Shown here one piece after another: positions 8,134-14,942 of a stretch of 33,476 nucleotides of DNA (positions are counted from its first letter, which is position 1; the number at the start of each line of letters is the position of its first letter). The DNA comes from a virus: positions 1 through 33,476 of IMG/VR virus record IMGVR_UViG_3300025759_009627; one strand, given 5' to 3'. Both the position numbers and the translations under genes were made by a program. The notes beneath the pieces are model-generated. The model was not told the origin of the DNA and searched no databases. It saw only the letters and a list, made by a program, of their open reading frames with translations.

Positions 8134-8140
8134 TATTTAT
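8134..8140 (-). promoter_or_regulatory. Candidate T4-type late promoter
   Basis: The minus strand reads GATAAATAAG, close to the T4 late consensus TATAAATA. Initiation a few bases downstream would start the RNA at or next to the RBS hairpin. The motif is short and the region AT-rich, so chance is not excluded. Confidence 0.4.
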
Positions 8141-8170
8141 CTTATTTTGCAGTTAAAACAGTACTTAATA

Positions 8171-8404
8171 CTATTCTTTAGAGGCGTCTACTAGTGCTTT
8201 AAACTCTGTAAAACCGCCTATTTTCTCGCCGTCTACAATGATTTGAGGGAATGTTCTAGCACCTGGAAATGTTTCCATTAGTGTTTCTCTATCAAAATCT
8301 TCATCTAACATTTTATATGTCAGCTCATATCCTTCCCTTTCTGCTAATGCTTTTGCCTGAACACAAAAAGGACATTGTGGTTTGCTATAAATTTCTACTT
8401 TCAT
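8171..8404 (-). CDS. grx: Glutaredoxin
   Basis: A 77-residue thioredoxin-fold protein with the dithiol active site CPFC (Cys11, Cys14), the cis-proline segment TFPQIIVDG and the GG-F motif that binds glutathione. Glutaredoxins reduce ribonucleotide reductase and other disulfides; phages of this type carry one to support deoxynucleotide synthesis during infection. The ATG overlaps the stop codon of the cold-shock-like gene upstream by one base. Length and motifs are complete. Confidence 0.93.
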   Translation of the reverse strand: MKVEIYSKPQCPFCVQAKALAEREGYELTYKMLDEDFDRETLMETFPGARTFPQIIVDGEKIGGFTEFKALVDASKE

Positions 8405-8619
8405 TATTCGCTTTTAGTTTTAGGTGTGAGATCACACGTTGAGTTAATTTCCATACCGTTAATTTCTCTATCAAATTCTACTTCCATACCGTTAGATAAC
8501 TCTACAGGAGCAGGAGGATTTACAATATGATGTCTTTTGACGTATACATTATTTTTACCTTCAGAAACTACTCCATAGTTTTTCCTAGTATTCCAAAAAT
8601 TTAATGTACCTTTATTCAT
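8404..8619 (-). CDS. Divergent cold-shock-domain-like protein
   Basis: A 71-residue protein whose opening, GTLNFWNTRKNYGVV, follows the cold-shock pattern GxVKWFNxxKGYGFI: the OB-fold strand 1 and RNP1 positions are kept but changed. VYVKRHHI fits RNP2 (normally VFVHxSAI). It is much more divergent than the second CspA at 17597-17794. Expected role: binding single-stranded RNA or DNA. The start has AAAGG five bases upstream. Confidence 0.65.
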   Translation of the reverse strand: MNKGTLNFWNTRKNYGVVSEGKNNVYVKRHHIVNPPAPVELSNGMEVEFDREINGMEINSTCDLTPKTKSE

Positions 8620-8627
8620 GCCTTTAT

Positions 8628-8888
8628 TTATGTTATGTCTACCAGCAACTTACAGATAATTAGGTCCATCTTATCTTCAAAAGATAAAACTAAGGTTTGG
8701 TCTTTATACCAATCTTCTCTACTATAATCCATAGTTTTGTGTGGTAAAAAATGCCAACCCCATCTACCTTCAGCATGTTTACATATTTCGTGTGTTGAGT
8801 TCATTGGCAGTCCGTGTTGGGTCGTTTTCCATTGATATTGGTATATTTTGTTATACCCACAATCATCTGGTAAACTATAATCACTCAC
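8628..8888 (-). CDS. Hypothetical protein (86 aa)
   Basis: A small protein rich in Trp, His and acidic residues with no motif I can name. It contains HEICKHAEGRWGWHFLPH, where clustered His and Cys could bind metal, but the spacing fits no family I know. The start is GTG, overlapping the stop of the 174-residue gene upstream by eight bases, with AAGAAG as a weak SD. It ends eight bases before the cold-shock-like gene. Confidence 0.6.
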   Translation of the reverse strand: MSDYSLPDDCGYNKIYQYQWKTTQHGLPMNSTHEICKHAEGRWGWHFLPHKTMDYSREDWYKDQTLVLSFEDKMDLIICKLLVDIT

Positions 8889-9405
8889 TACTTCTTAATT
8901 TTTTATTTAAAAGTTTAAGATACTGTCTACATTCAATTTCTGTCTTAAATGGGCCTTCGAATCCATAATTTACAAGTGTAGAATATTTAGGACTATTAGC
9001 ATGTTTCCAACCTTTATCAAATTTGATACAATACCAACCTGCCGCATAATAGATATCACTATCAGAGGTTTTACTATATAAAGGAACGTCTGGATTATAA
9101 TCAGGATGTCCAAAATCTATAGGAAAAGGGTTAGCATAATCTACTTTATGTCCTTTAATATAAAACTCTTCAATGAAGTTTTCTTGAACTTCAATCTGTT
9201 CTTCAAATAAGTTTATATTACCAAAATAATCTGTAACTTCATCTTGGTTATCTAAAGTTACAAACTCTTTGCCTGTAATATAAAAATAATGCTCTTGAAT
9301 ATCTTTATTTAAAATGCCTAATTTTCTAGGGCCTTGTCTAACAAGCCAAGCAACATCTGATATTTGCTGTAACTGTGCTTTATTTTTTTGTGTTTTTGTA
9401 CTCAT
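8881..9405 (-). CDS. Hypothetical protein (174 aa)
   Basis: Not recognised. The protein is acidic and rich in Tyr, Phe and Trp, with a C-terminal segment (YGFEGPFKTEIECRQYLKLL) suggesting a short alpha/beta unit like those of phage DNA-metabolism accessory proteins. No signal peptide, membrane segment or catalytic motif is seen. A strong SD (AAGGAG) precedes the ATG, and the start overlaps the stop of the 76-residue gene upstream. It lies between RNase H and glutaredoxin genes, so a role in nucleic-acid metabolism is possible but only by context. Confidence 0.6.
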   Translation of the reverse strand: MSTKTQKNKAQLQQISDVAWLVRQGPRKLGILNKDIQEHYFYITGKEFVTLDNQDEVTDYFGNINLFEEQIEVQENFIEEFYIKGHKVDYANPFPIDFGHPDYNPDVPLYSKTSDSDIYYAAGWYCIKFDKGWKHANSPKYSTLVNYGFEGPFKTEIECRQYLKLLNKKLRSSE

Positions 9406-9632
9406 TTTTTCTCCTTAAATCCGTAGTCCTCATCACGAGCAACTATTTTTCCGTCTATAGAATGTAATTGCTTTATAGGTTGCCCATTTGAATCTCTAAA
9501 GCCTTCTGGACAAACATCTGTTCGCATCGCTCTATAAACATTTTTGCCACCATCTGGAGTTGTATAAATCCAGAATGGATTAGCAGGCCAATCGTCAGTT
9601 AGCCTTTTAACTGCTCTATCTAACTTGTCCAT
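9402..9632 (-). CDS. Hypothetical protein (76 aa)
   Basis: Not recognised. A small soluble protein with a conserved-looking centre (NPFWIYTTPDGGKNVYRAM). It overlaps the 3' end of the RNase H gene by 17 bases and the next gene by four (ATGA), so it is translated as part of the same coupled string. No motif allows a functional call. Confidence 0.55.
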   Translation of the reverse strand: MDKLDRAVKRLTDDWPANPFWIYTTPDGGKNVYRAMRTDVCPEGFRDSNGQPIKQLHSIDGKIVARDEDYGFKEKK

Positions 9633-10614
9633 TTAAAAACTCAGCATAAGCAGTCGCGTCTTCACTCATTCTTTGTAAATTCCATTTGGCACAGAATTTC
9701 ATAAAATGAATACCAACCTGTGTGGATGGCTCTTTATTTATTGCCTCTCTAACAATTTGCCTAGATTCTGCTTTTACTTCATCTGGCTGTGCTGTCAAGT
9801 CAATTAATATTCTATTTCTTTCGTAATCGTCTTTTACTCTATGTTCTACTTCTTCATGGTCTACCCAACGTTGTAGCATAAAATTATTGTAATTAAATCC
9901 GCCTGTTTTTCTATCATTATAGGCTTCTAATATTCCTGTTTTATTTCTAGTACCTTTAGTTCTAGCACCAGGATAGGCACTAAAAATATTGTCTGAACTG
10001 TCTCCTCTTACACATTTTTCAAATAATACATATTCAGGATTTACAGGAACTTTAGGTTCTCCAGTCTTTTTATCTATAACTGATTCTCCTGTCTTAGCAT
10101 TCTTAAATCCTTCTAAACTAACTATTTGATCTGTAGTTCCGTTATATTGTATAACATTCTCTGCAATTAACTGATAGAAGTCACTGTCTGTGCTTACAAT
10201 AACATGATCATCTTCAGGATGTTCTTGTATCCATGTAGCAATTAAATCATCTGCTTCTGCATTCTTTTGCTGTATTACACTACAATTAGTTTTACCAGTA
10301 AAGAATGTAATCATGTCATCATATGCTTCAAAAAACAATTCATCGTCTTCCATTTGTTTAGGAGTTCTTTGATCCATTGTAACTTTTCTGTTTGCTTTAT
10401 ACGGAGTATAAAAGTCTTTACGCCAACTTCTGCCTTCTAAACACATTACTACATGTGAGCCATTAAAGTCACGCCATACTTTTTTAATACTGTTAAACAT
10501 AATATGCATAGCCATTCCAACTCGCATATCAATATCTTTACCACCGCCCACATGTTTTGCTCTCATAAACATATTAAGGCTGTCTACTAAAATGTATGTT
10601 TTCTTACTCATCAT
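9616..10614 (-). CDS. rnh: RNase H / 5'-3' exonuclease (T4 Rnh-like, FEN/PIN fold)
   Basis: A 332-residue member of the T4 RNase H/flap nuclease family. Acidic metal ligands sit where expected: Asp11 in ILVDSLNMF, Glu60 in MCLEGRSWRK, the EADD cluster (120-123) and STDSD (Asp143, Asp145). The FYTPYKANRK helix matches the arch region that grips the 5' end. This enzyme removes RNA primers from lagging-strand fragments with gp45 and the polymerase. It begins MM; the second ATG is equally possible. The start overlaps the gene upstream by 11 bases. T4 Rnh is about 305 residues, so this form is slightly longer. Confidence 0.88.
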   Translation of the reverse strand: MMSKKTYILVDSLNMFMRAKHVGGGKDIDMRVGMAMHIMFNSIKKVWRDFNGSHVVMCLEGRSWRKDFYTPYKANRKVTMDQRTPKQMEDDELFFEAYDDMITFFTGKTNCSVIQQKNAEADDLIATWIQEHPEDDHVIVSTDSDFYQLIAENVIQYNGTTDQIVSLEGFKNAKTGESVIDKKTGEPKVPVNPEYVLFEKCVRGDSSDNIFSAYPGARTKGTRNKTGILEAYNDRKTGGFNYNNFMLQRWVDHEEVEHRVKDDYERNRILIDLTAQPDEVKAESRQIVREAINKEPSTQVGIHFMKFCAKWNLQRMSEDATAYAEFLNGQVR

Positions 10615-10855
10615 TTATTCCCAAGTTATCATTTATTATAGCATCAAAAGGTGATTCTTTCAAGTCTTTTTCACGTTTTTCTTCAAAATTTCTTTTAATA
10701 TCATATGTAAGATATTTTGAATAATTCTCTAAAACATAAGTAACTTCTTGAGGCGACATATCTTCCATGACCTCTTTAATAACAAAGTCTAACTTAGCAG
10801 ATAGTTCTGCAAGTTTAGTTTTCGCTGTCAGTTCTAGATTGTTTGATGATGACAT
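10604..10855 (-). CDS. Hypothetical helical protein (83 aa)
   Basis: I choose the ATG at 10855 because AAGGA lies four bases upstream, whereas the earlier in-frame ATG at 10888 has no ribosome site. The protein is charged and mostly helical (TKLAELSAKLDFVIKEVMED), with no known motif. It overlaps the 171-residue gene upstream by 41 bases and RNase H downstream by 11. Because it is embedded in a replication-related string it may be a small DNA-metabolism accessory, but nothing in its sequence shows this. Confidence 0.6.
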   Translation of the reverse strand: MSSSNNLELTAKTKLAELSAKLDFVIKEVMEDMSPQEVTYVLENYSKYLTYDIKRNFEEKREKDLKESPFDAIINDNLGINDE

Positions 10856-11330
10856 CTTGTCCTTCCATACCTTCTTCTTGTAGTCCATAGTCTTGATCAG
10901 CCATTTCCTGTACTAATACTGTTCTACAAACATCATTAAACCATTTGTTGACCACTGCTTCGTCACTGTCACCAGTATATCCATTATCGTGTAAAAATTT
11001 AACAAAGTGATCGTTCCAGTCTAACTCCATATAGCCTGCTTGAGCATTCTCTGGATTTACATCTAATTTTAAAACATTTACATAAGGCTCTTTTTTAATT
11101 TCAGCAACTTGTTTATCATATTCATACTGACCAATTTTGCCATTTTTTAGTTGAACATCAAGTTTAGCAAGTGATTTATCTTCGTCACTATTTGCTCCAA
11201 GTTCTGCTAATACTTCTTCTAATTCTTCACCATCATAGTAATATTCTGCTTCTGCTATTGCACGAGTCTTACCTTTAAGACCCCAACTAGCAGGCATCAT
11301 ACTAAATGGTAACTTAGTTTTCTTCGCCAT
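10815..11330 (-). CDS. Conserved marine T4-like phage protein of unknown function
   Basis: An acidic 171-residue protein. The opening segment MPASWGLKGKTRAIAEAEYY is, from memory, typical of a protein family conserved across T4-like cyanophages and pelagiphages, without assigned function. No catalytic motif, signal or membrane segment is visible. The start overlaps the 3' end of the gene upstream by 17 bases. A virion-assembly or core role would fit its conservation but cannot be shown here. Confidence 0.65.
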   Translation of the reverse strand: MAKKTKLPFSMMPASWGLKGKTRAIAEAEYYYDGEELEEVLAELGANSDEDKSLAKLDVQLKNGKIGQYEYDKQVAEIKKEPYVNVLKLDVNPENAQAGYMELDWNDHFVKFLHDNGYTGDSDEAVVNKWFNDVCRTVLVQEMADQDYGLQEEGMEGQDVIIKQSRTDSEN

Positions 11331-11730
11331 CTTTTTTCTCCTCAGTTAATACAAGTCCATTATAAACAAGCCATTCAGTATCTTCATAACACCAACCTGC
11401 TTCTTCTAATGCCCAATGACCATCTTCTTCCATGATGTTCTCTGCTTCTTCTACAAGTTCAGCATCAGCAGGTCCTAGAAATTCCCAATTGTTTGTGTGT
11501 CCTTGTCCAGACTCTACAAATTCCCAATCAGGGTGCATATTCATATCTACAGAGTCATCATCTAATGGTGGAAGTACCATTTTCATTTGTTCTTCAGTAC
11601 CAACAAAAGACCACTCGCCACCGGTATAGCCTTCAGTGTAAGAAAATACAGTTCCGTCTTTTTCGTAGATAACTCTTTCCACTAAACTTTTTTTGTTTTT
11701 AGGTTTTAAAATATATGTTTTTTCAGTCAT
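11314..11730 (-). CDS. Hypothetical acidic protein (138 aa)
   Basis: The longer open frame would start at a TTG at 11742; I prefer the ATG at 11730 (MTEKTYILKP), 12 bases further in. The protein is strongly acidic towards the C terminus, with many Glu, Asp and Trp residues, which is a DNA-mimic-like composition but no more than that. No known domain is recognised. It overlaps the exported protein gene upstream by eight bases. Confidence 0.55.
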   Translation of the reverse strand: MTEKTYILKPKNKKSLVERVIYEKDGTVFSYTEGYTGGEWSFVGTEEQMKMVLPPLDDDSVDMNMHPDWEFVESGQGHTNNWEFLGPADAELVEEAENIMEEDGHWALEEAGWCYEDTEWLVYNGLVLTEEKKDGEEN

Positions 11731-12151
11731 TTTCTTTTTCAATTACTTCTGTTATTCTTTTTATAGTACACGGCCATAGTGCTGTTCTATTTGACCAACT
11801 TATAGGCATAATACTATCTCCCTTTCCAATACTGTTAAATCCGCCCCACGGTTTAAATTGTAATCCTGTAGCATAAGGCATATCAAAACATCTATTAAAA
11901 AATGTGACATCTACTTGCTTTTTCCTGTTAAGTGTAAGTCTTAATGTATCTGTTTCTTCTATCCATTTCCAACTTCTAATTGTATCGACTCTAACACTTT
12001 TAATCTCTATGTCATTTTTAGTAACAGCAATACCGTGTTCAGTATAACCTATAATTTTATTATCATCAGCATTTGCTTTTTGCGAAAATAAAAATGCAAG
12101 TATAAAAAATATTCCTACAACTGCTAATGTTAATTTTTTAACTCTACTCAT
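11723..12151 (-). CDS. Exported protein with signal peptide (possibly DUF6491-like)
   Basis: The first 28 residues form a classical Sec signal: a basic start, a hydrophobic core (LAVVGIFFILAFLF) and a cleavage-like site after KANA. The mature part of about 114 residues has two cysteines (RCFDM and WPCTI) that could form a disulfide in the periplasm. The strand pattern (LRLTLNRKKQVDVTFFNRC, then GKGDSI) reminds me of the DUF6491 family of bacterial exported proteins; this is a weak match from memory. An exported single-domain protein inside a nucleotide-modification operon is unexpected and may act on the host envelope. Confidence 0.65.
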   Translation of the reverse strand: MSRVKKLTLAVVGIFFILAFLFSQKANADDNKIIGYTEHGIAVTKNDIEIKSVRVDTIRSWKWIEETDTLRLTLNRKKQVDVTFFNRCFDMPYATGLQFKPWGGFNSIGKGDSIMPISWSNRTALWPCTIKRITEVIEKEND

Positions 12152-12159
12152 AATAACTC

Positions 12160-13044
12160 CTAAGTACCCCAGGCATTACCAAATAAATTAATATGTAATC
12201 TGGGACTAAATTTGTATCCTGTATTCATACAGATTTCTGCTACACCTTTTTCTGTAAGAGTTTGTTGCTCGAGTGTAGCACCCTCAGGCATAAGATAGAT
12301 AGAATCTAATTTTACGCCAGATTCTTTATAACTATCGACAAACATATCTACTTCATCTATACACAAATTGTCTCTTACAACAAATTTGTTATACAAATAA
12401 CTGTTCTCAACTTCGTTCATTGATCTTAAAGCATCAGGTATAAGTGCATCATCAGTACTTTCTCCACTTATACTTAATTTAGGACTTGTACTCCAAGTAA
12501 CATGCAAGTCTTGACCAACTAGATTAAAGTAATTTATTAATTCGCTTTTAACTGATTGTGTACCATTTGTTTCAAATGTTACATTCTTTAGTCCAACGTT
12601 TTTACATCTTTCTAAAAGCTCTGGCCAAACACGTTGCCACCCTAGTAGCGGTTCACCACCTGTGATCACCAAGTGTATGTCTTCACCGTGTTGGCCAGTG
12701 AAAGTACCATTTGGGAGTAAAGAGGTAATGTGATCAAAAACCTCGTCTACAGATCGAGTCAACTGTAGATGTTTATACTTCATTGCCCAACTGGCACTTG
12801 AATCGCACCCTACGGGTGTTACTGGAAGTTCACTTATGTCTTTGTATGCTTCAGGATGATCTTTATCCGCTTTAGGGTCTATCATGTAAGGCATTTTATC
12901 ACTAGCAATTAAATCACCACGTGATTGGCCAAACCCAGCACATTCAAAATTGCAACCAAATACCCTAAGGAATACACTAGGCACACCAACAAATCTGCCT
13001 TCTCCTTGTACTGAGTAAAATGCTTCGCTATATCTAAGTTTCAT
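12160..13044 (-). CDS. queE: QueE-like 7-carboxy-7-deazaguanine synthase (radical SAM)
   Basis: QueE turns 6-carboxytetrahydropterin into 7-carboxy-7-deazaguanine (CDG). The protein (294 aa) has the QueE opening YSVQGEG, the substrate/SAM strand LVITGGEPLLGW (GGEP at 129-132) and ETNGT further on. The radical SAM cysteines are unusual: Cys31 and Cys35 keep the CxxxC spacing, but position 38 is Phe, and the third ligand is best assigned to Cys80 in GCDSSASW, which lines up with the CDT-W motif of normal QueE. About 42 extra residues therefore lie between the second and third cysteine. Similar phage variants exist as far as I recall. The gene follows a DUF433-like gene (11-base overlap) and folE. 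Confidence 0.85.
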   Translation of the reverse strand: MKLRYSEAFYSVQGEGRFVGVPSVFLRVFGCNFECAGFGQSRGDLIASDKMPYMIDPKADKDHPEAYKDISELPVTPVGCDSSASWAMKYKHLQLTRSVDEVFDHITSLLPNGTFTGQHGEDIHLVITGGEPLLGWQRVWPELLERCKNVGLKNVTFETNGTQSVKSELINYFNLVGQDLHVTWSTSPKLSISGESTDDALIPDALRSMNEVENSYLYNKFVVRDNLCIDEVDMFVDSYKESGVKLDSIYLMPEGATLEQQTLTEKGVAEICMNTGYKFSPRLHINLFGNAWGT

Positions 13045-13537
13045 CTTTTAAATATCTTAAAATTTCTTCTGTTGTTATTTCAGGTATAGCATTTTCTATA
13101 GCACTACTAACAATACTATGTATTTCACTACTTTGTTCTACTACACCTGTTCCTGCAATCTTATCTTCAAAAGATTCTATTGCTAATTCTCTAAATCCTA
13201 TATCAAATAATTTATTTAAATCATTTTCATTTGGAGTTTTTAAATACCCAAATTGTAATATTTTTAAAAAAATAATATCTGAAATATTGGTTGTAACAAG
13301 TAAAATGTTGTCTTTGTCTGTTGACTGATTAACTACAACTAATCTATCATTTACTTGAATAGTATCATGGTCAGCAATAGCATCTAAACACTCAAAAATT
13401 TCATCTGTTGTTACAGGAAATCTTTTACGGATTTCCTCTAAAGAATATCTGTTTAAAATATAGTCAGTAATATTTCTTACAGGTACTTGTAATTTACCTA
13501 TTACTAAATGACCATTTATGTTTACAATACTACTCAT
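13034..13537 (-). CDS. DUF433-like N-terminal domain protein between folE and queE
   Basis: A 167-residue protein. Residues about 12-56 (GKLQVPVRNITDYILNRYS, then LEEIRKRFPVTTDEI) follow the pattern of DUF433, a small helix-turn-helix domain seen in antitoxins: G-P-R-I/T, then a helix, then S-EEI---YP-t-eDI. The C-terminal two thirds are not recognised; a strand (DNILLVTTN) followed by helices could be a second domain. It shares TAATG with folE and overlaps queE, so it is produced together with the deazaguanine enzymes. It could be a regulator or an accessory protein of the pathway. Confidence 0.55.
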   Translation of the reverse strand: MSSIVNINGHLVIGKLQVPVRNITDYILNRYSLEEIRKRFPVTTDEIFECLDAIADHDTIQVNDRLVVVNQSTDKDNILLVTTNISDIIFLKILQFGYLKTPNENDLNKLFDIGFRELAIESFEDKIAGTGVVEQSSEIHSIVSSAIENAIPEITTEEILRYLKDET

Positions 13538-14226
13538 TATTTGTCACATGCATATTGTTGCTGTAATTTAATATTATCAAAAAACTCTTTCTTAGTACCA
13601 TAATCATCAAAAAACTGACCTTTTAATACAGTTGTTTGTGTAAGACTACTATGTGCCCTAACACCTCTATTTTCTACACAACCGTGTGTTGCTTGTACAT
13701 AAACTCCTAGGTGTTTGGCGCCTGTTGCCTTTTGTATTTCTCTAGCAATGTCGTTTGCAAGTTCTTCTTGAAGTGTGCCTCTGGCCGCACACCATTGTGC
13801 AATTCTAGTGTACTTACTCAAACCAATTAGTTTATCTGAGGCAATAATACCAATGTATGCTACACCTCTTACTATCTGATGATGGTGTGAACACATACTT
13901 GTAAGCTCACATCTAACAACCAACATACCCTCATATCTCTCATCTGTATCGTTAGGAAATGCTGTGGCTTTAGGCATTACTTCATACCTACCAGCCATTA
14001 GTTCATTAATATACATTTTAGCAAGACGTCTACCAGTGTCATTACTGTTAGGGTCATTCTCAGTATCAATTACTAAGCCTTGTAATACATCTTCAAACTT
14101 AACTGCAAGTTCGTCAATTAATTGTTGTTTTTCTCCCTCTTGGATAAAGTCAGCAATATTGTCTCCAGCCCAATGCCTTTTACCGGCTTCAACTAATCTT
14201 TGCTTTATCTTTTTACTCGTCTCCAT
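13537..14226 (-). CDS. folE: GTP cyclohydrolase I
   Basis: This enzyme opens GTP to 7,8-dihydroneopterin triphosphate, the first step of 7-deazaguanine (and folate) synthesis. The zinc ligands are present: Cys112 and His115 in MCSHHHQI and Cys183 in THGCVENRGV. The conserved GLSKYTRIAQW and a RGTLQEELANDIA segment match the FolE GLSK-R and RLQVQErlt motifs. The length of 229 residues is normal. In this window it sits with QueE- and QueD-like genes and a DpdA, so DNA 7-deazaguanine modification is its likely purpose rather than folate. Confidence 0.92.
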   Translation of the reverse strand: METSKKIKQRLVEAGKRHWAGDNIADFIQEGEKQQLIDELAVKFEDVLQGLVIDTENDPNSNDTGRRLAKMYINELMAGRYEVMPKATAFPNDTDERYEGMLVVRCELTSMCSHHHQIVRGVAYIGIIASDKLIGLSKYTRIAQWCAARGTLQEELANDIAREIQKATGAKHLGVYVQATHGCVENRGVRAHSSLTQTTVLKGQFFDDYGTKKEFFDNIKLQQQYACDK

Positions 14227-14419
14227 TCTGCTTTATTTCCTCGATTTTAATTTTTAGCTCTTCAATTTCTCTTTTAAGAGCAAGTTTCTCAAACTTTTCC
14301 TGCCTAACTTTATCATCACTATCATGATGTTCCCAATGCCTTGTAATCTTTTTATCTAGTTCTCGGTGCATGTCTTCCAAATGTTTTAAATGATTTGTTA
14401 GACTTTGTACCGTACTCAC
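14213..14419 (-). CDS. Small coiled-coil protein (DUF465/YdcH-like)
   Basis: A charged helical protein of 68 residues with heptads across most of its length. The pattern HLKHLEDMHRELDKKI, then LALKREIEELK, resembles DUF465 (YdcH) proteins, which are short antiparallel coiled coils of unknown role. The GTG at 14419 is preferred because GGAG lies eight bases upstream and it gives a GTGA overlap with the phosphoribosyltransferase stop; a GTG nine bases earlier is also open. It lies between the phosphoribosyltransferase and folE. Confidence 0.6.
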   Translation of the reverse strand: MSTVQSLTNHLKHLEDMHRELDKKITRHWEHHDSDDKVRQEKFEKLALKREIEELKIKIEEIKQNGDE

Positions 14420-14907
14420 TTCCACCACTCCTCATAAGGAAATACAATCCATTTTTCTTCTTCTGGAGTAACTACATTACCTGTAAAACTTACATGCTCA
14501 AATGCACTACTCTCTTTATCAAATAGTGTAGCATACTTTATGCCTTCATGCAATGCCAAAAGGTTATTATTTTCTTGTGAGTCCCATAAGTCAACGACAC
14601 CTTTAATACCATTTAAAGTATGTCCTGAATCATTTATGTCATCAACAAGTAAAATATCATCACTACTGTATTTAGACAAAATTGTTTCCAACCTAGTGGA
14701 TTCCTTGATCATTTCATGATCTCTAGTTTGCCATTCAAAGCCATGGAAAGGAACTTCAAAGTAGTGACTCAGCATTACGCCCATTACATAGGCTCCTCTA
14801 CCAGGTCCAATTACTACATCAGGCTTAAAGTCGCTGATATGGATTTGTCTTGTTATTTCACTAAGATCATTACGCAGATCATCGTTAGAGTAATATAATT
14901 TTTCCAT
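14416..14907 (-). CDS. Phosphoribosyltransferase
   Basis: A 163-residue type I phosphoribosyltransferase. The PRPP-binding loop is ILLVDDINDSGHT (residues 85-97), and GPGRGAYVMG (34-43) matches the pyrophosphate-binding loop near the N terminus. The family joins purine or pyrimidine bases to PRPP; the hood region is too short to tell which base. As first gene of the operon with folE and queE it could salvage purines, or possibly a deazapurine, but that is inference. The start codon lies only six bases after the -10 box, so the mRNA is probably leaderless. Confidence 0.85.
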   Translation of the reverse strand: MEKLYYSNDDLRNDLSEITRQIHISDFKPDVVIGPGRGAYVMGVMLSHYFEVPFHGFEWQTRDHEMIKESTRLETILSKYSSDDILLVDDINDSGHTLNGIKGVVDLWDSQENNNLLALHEGIKYATLFDKESSAFEHVSFTGNVVTPEEEKWIVFPYEEWWK

Positions 14908-14913
14908 ATGTAT

Positions 14914-14941
14914 AGTATAGCAGGTTTTATGTTATTGTCAA
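14914..14941 (-). promoter_or_regulatory. Sigma-70-type promoter for the folE/queE operon
   Basis: Minus strand: TTGACA, 16 bases, TATACT, with CTGC before the -10. The expected start point, about seven bases downstream, falls on the A of the phosphoribosyltransferase ATG at 14907. Confidence 0.8.
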
Positions 14942-14942
14942 A

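Noticed and set aside
8625-8631. ATAAATA on the minus strand as a late promoter for the cold-shock-like gene
   Set aside because: Transcription would begin at the start codon and the box overlaps the gene's own AAAGG ribosome site; more likely an A-rich leader.
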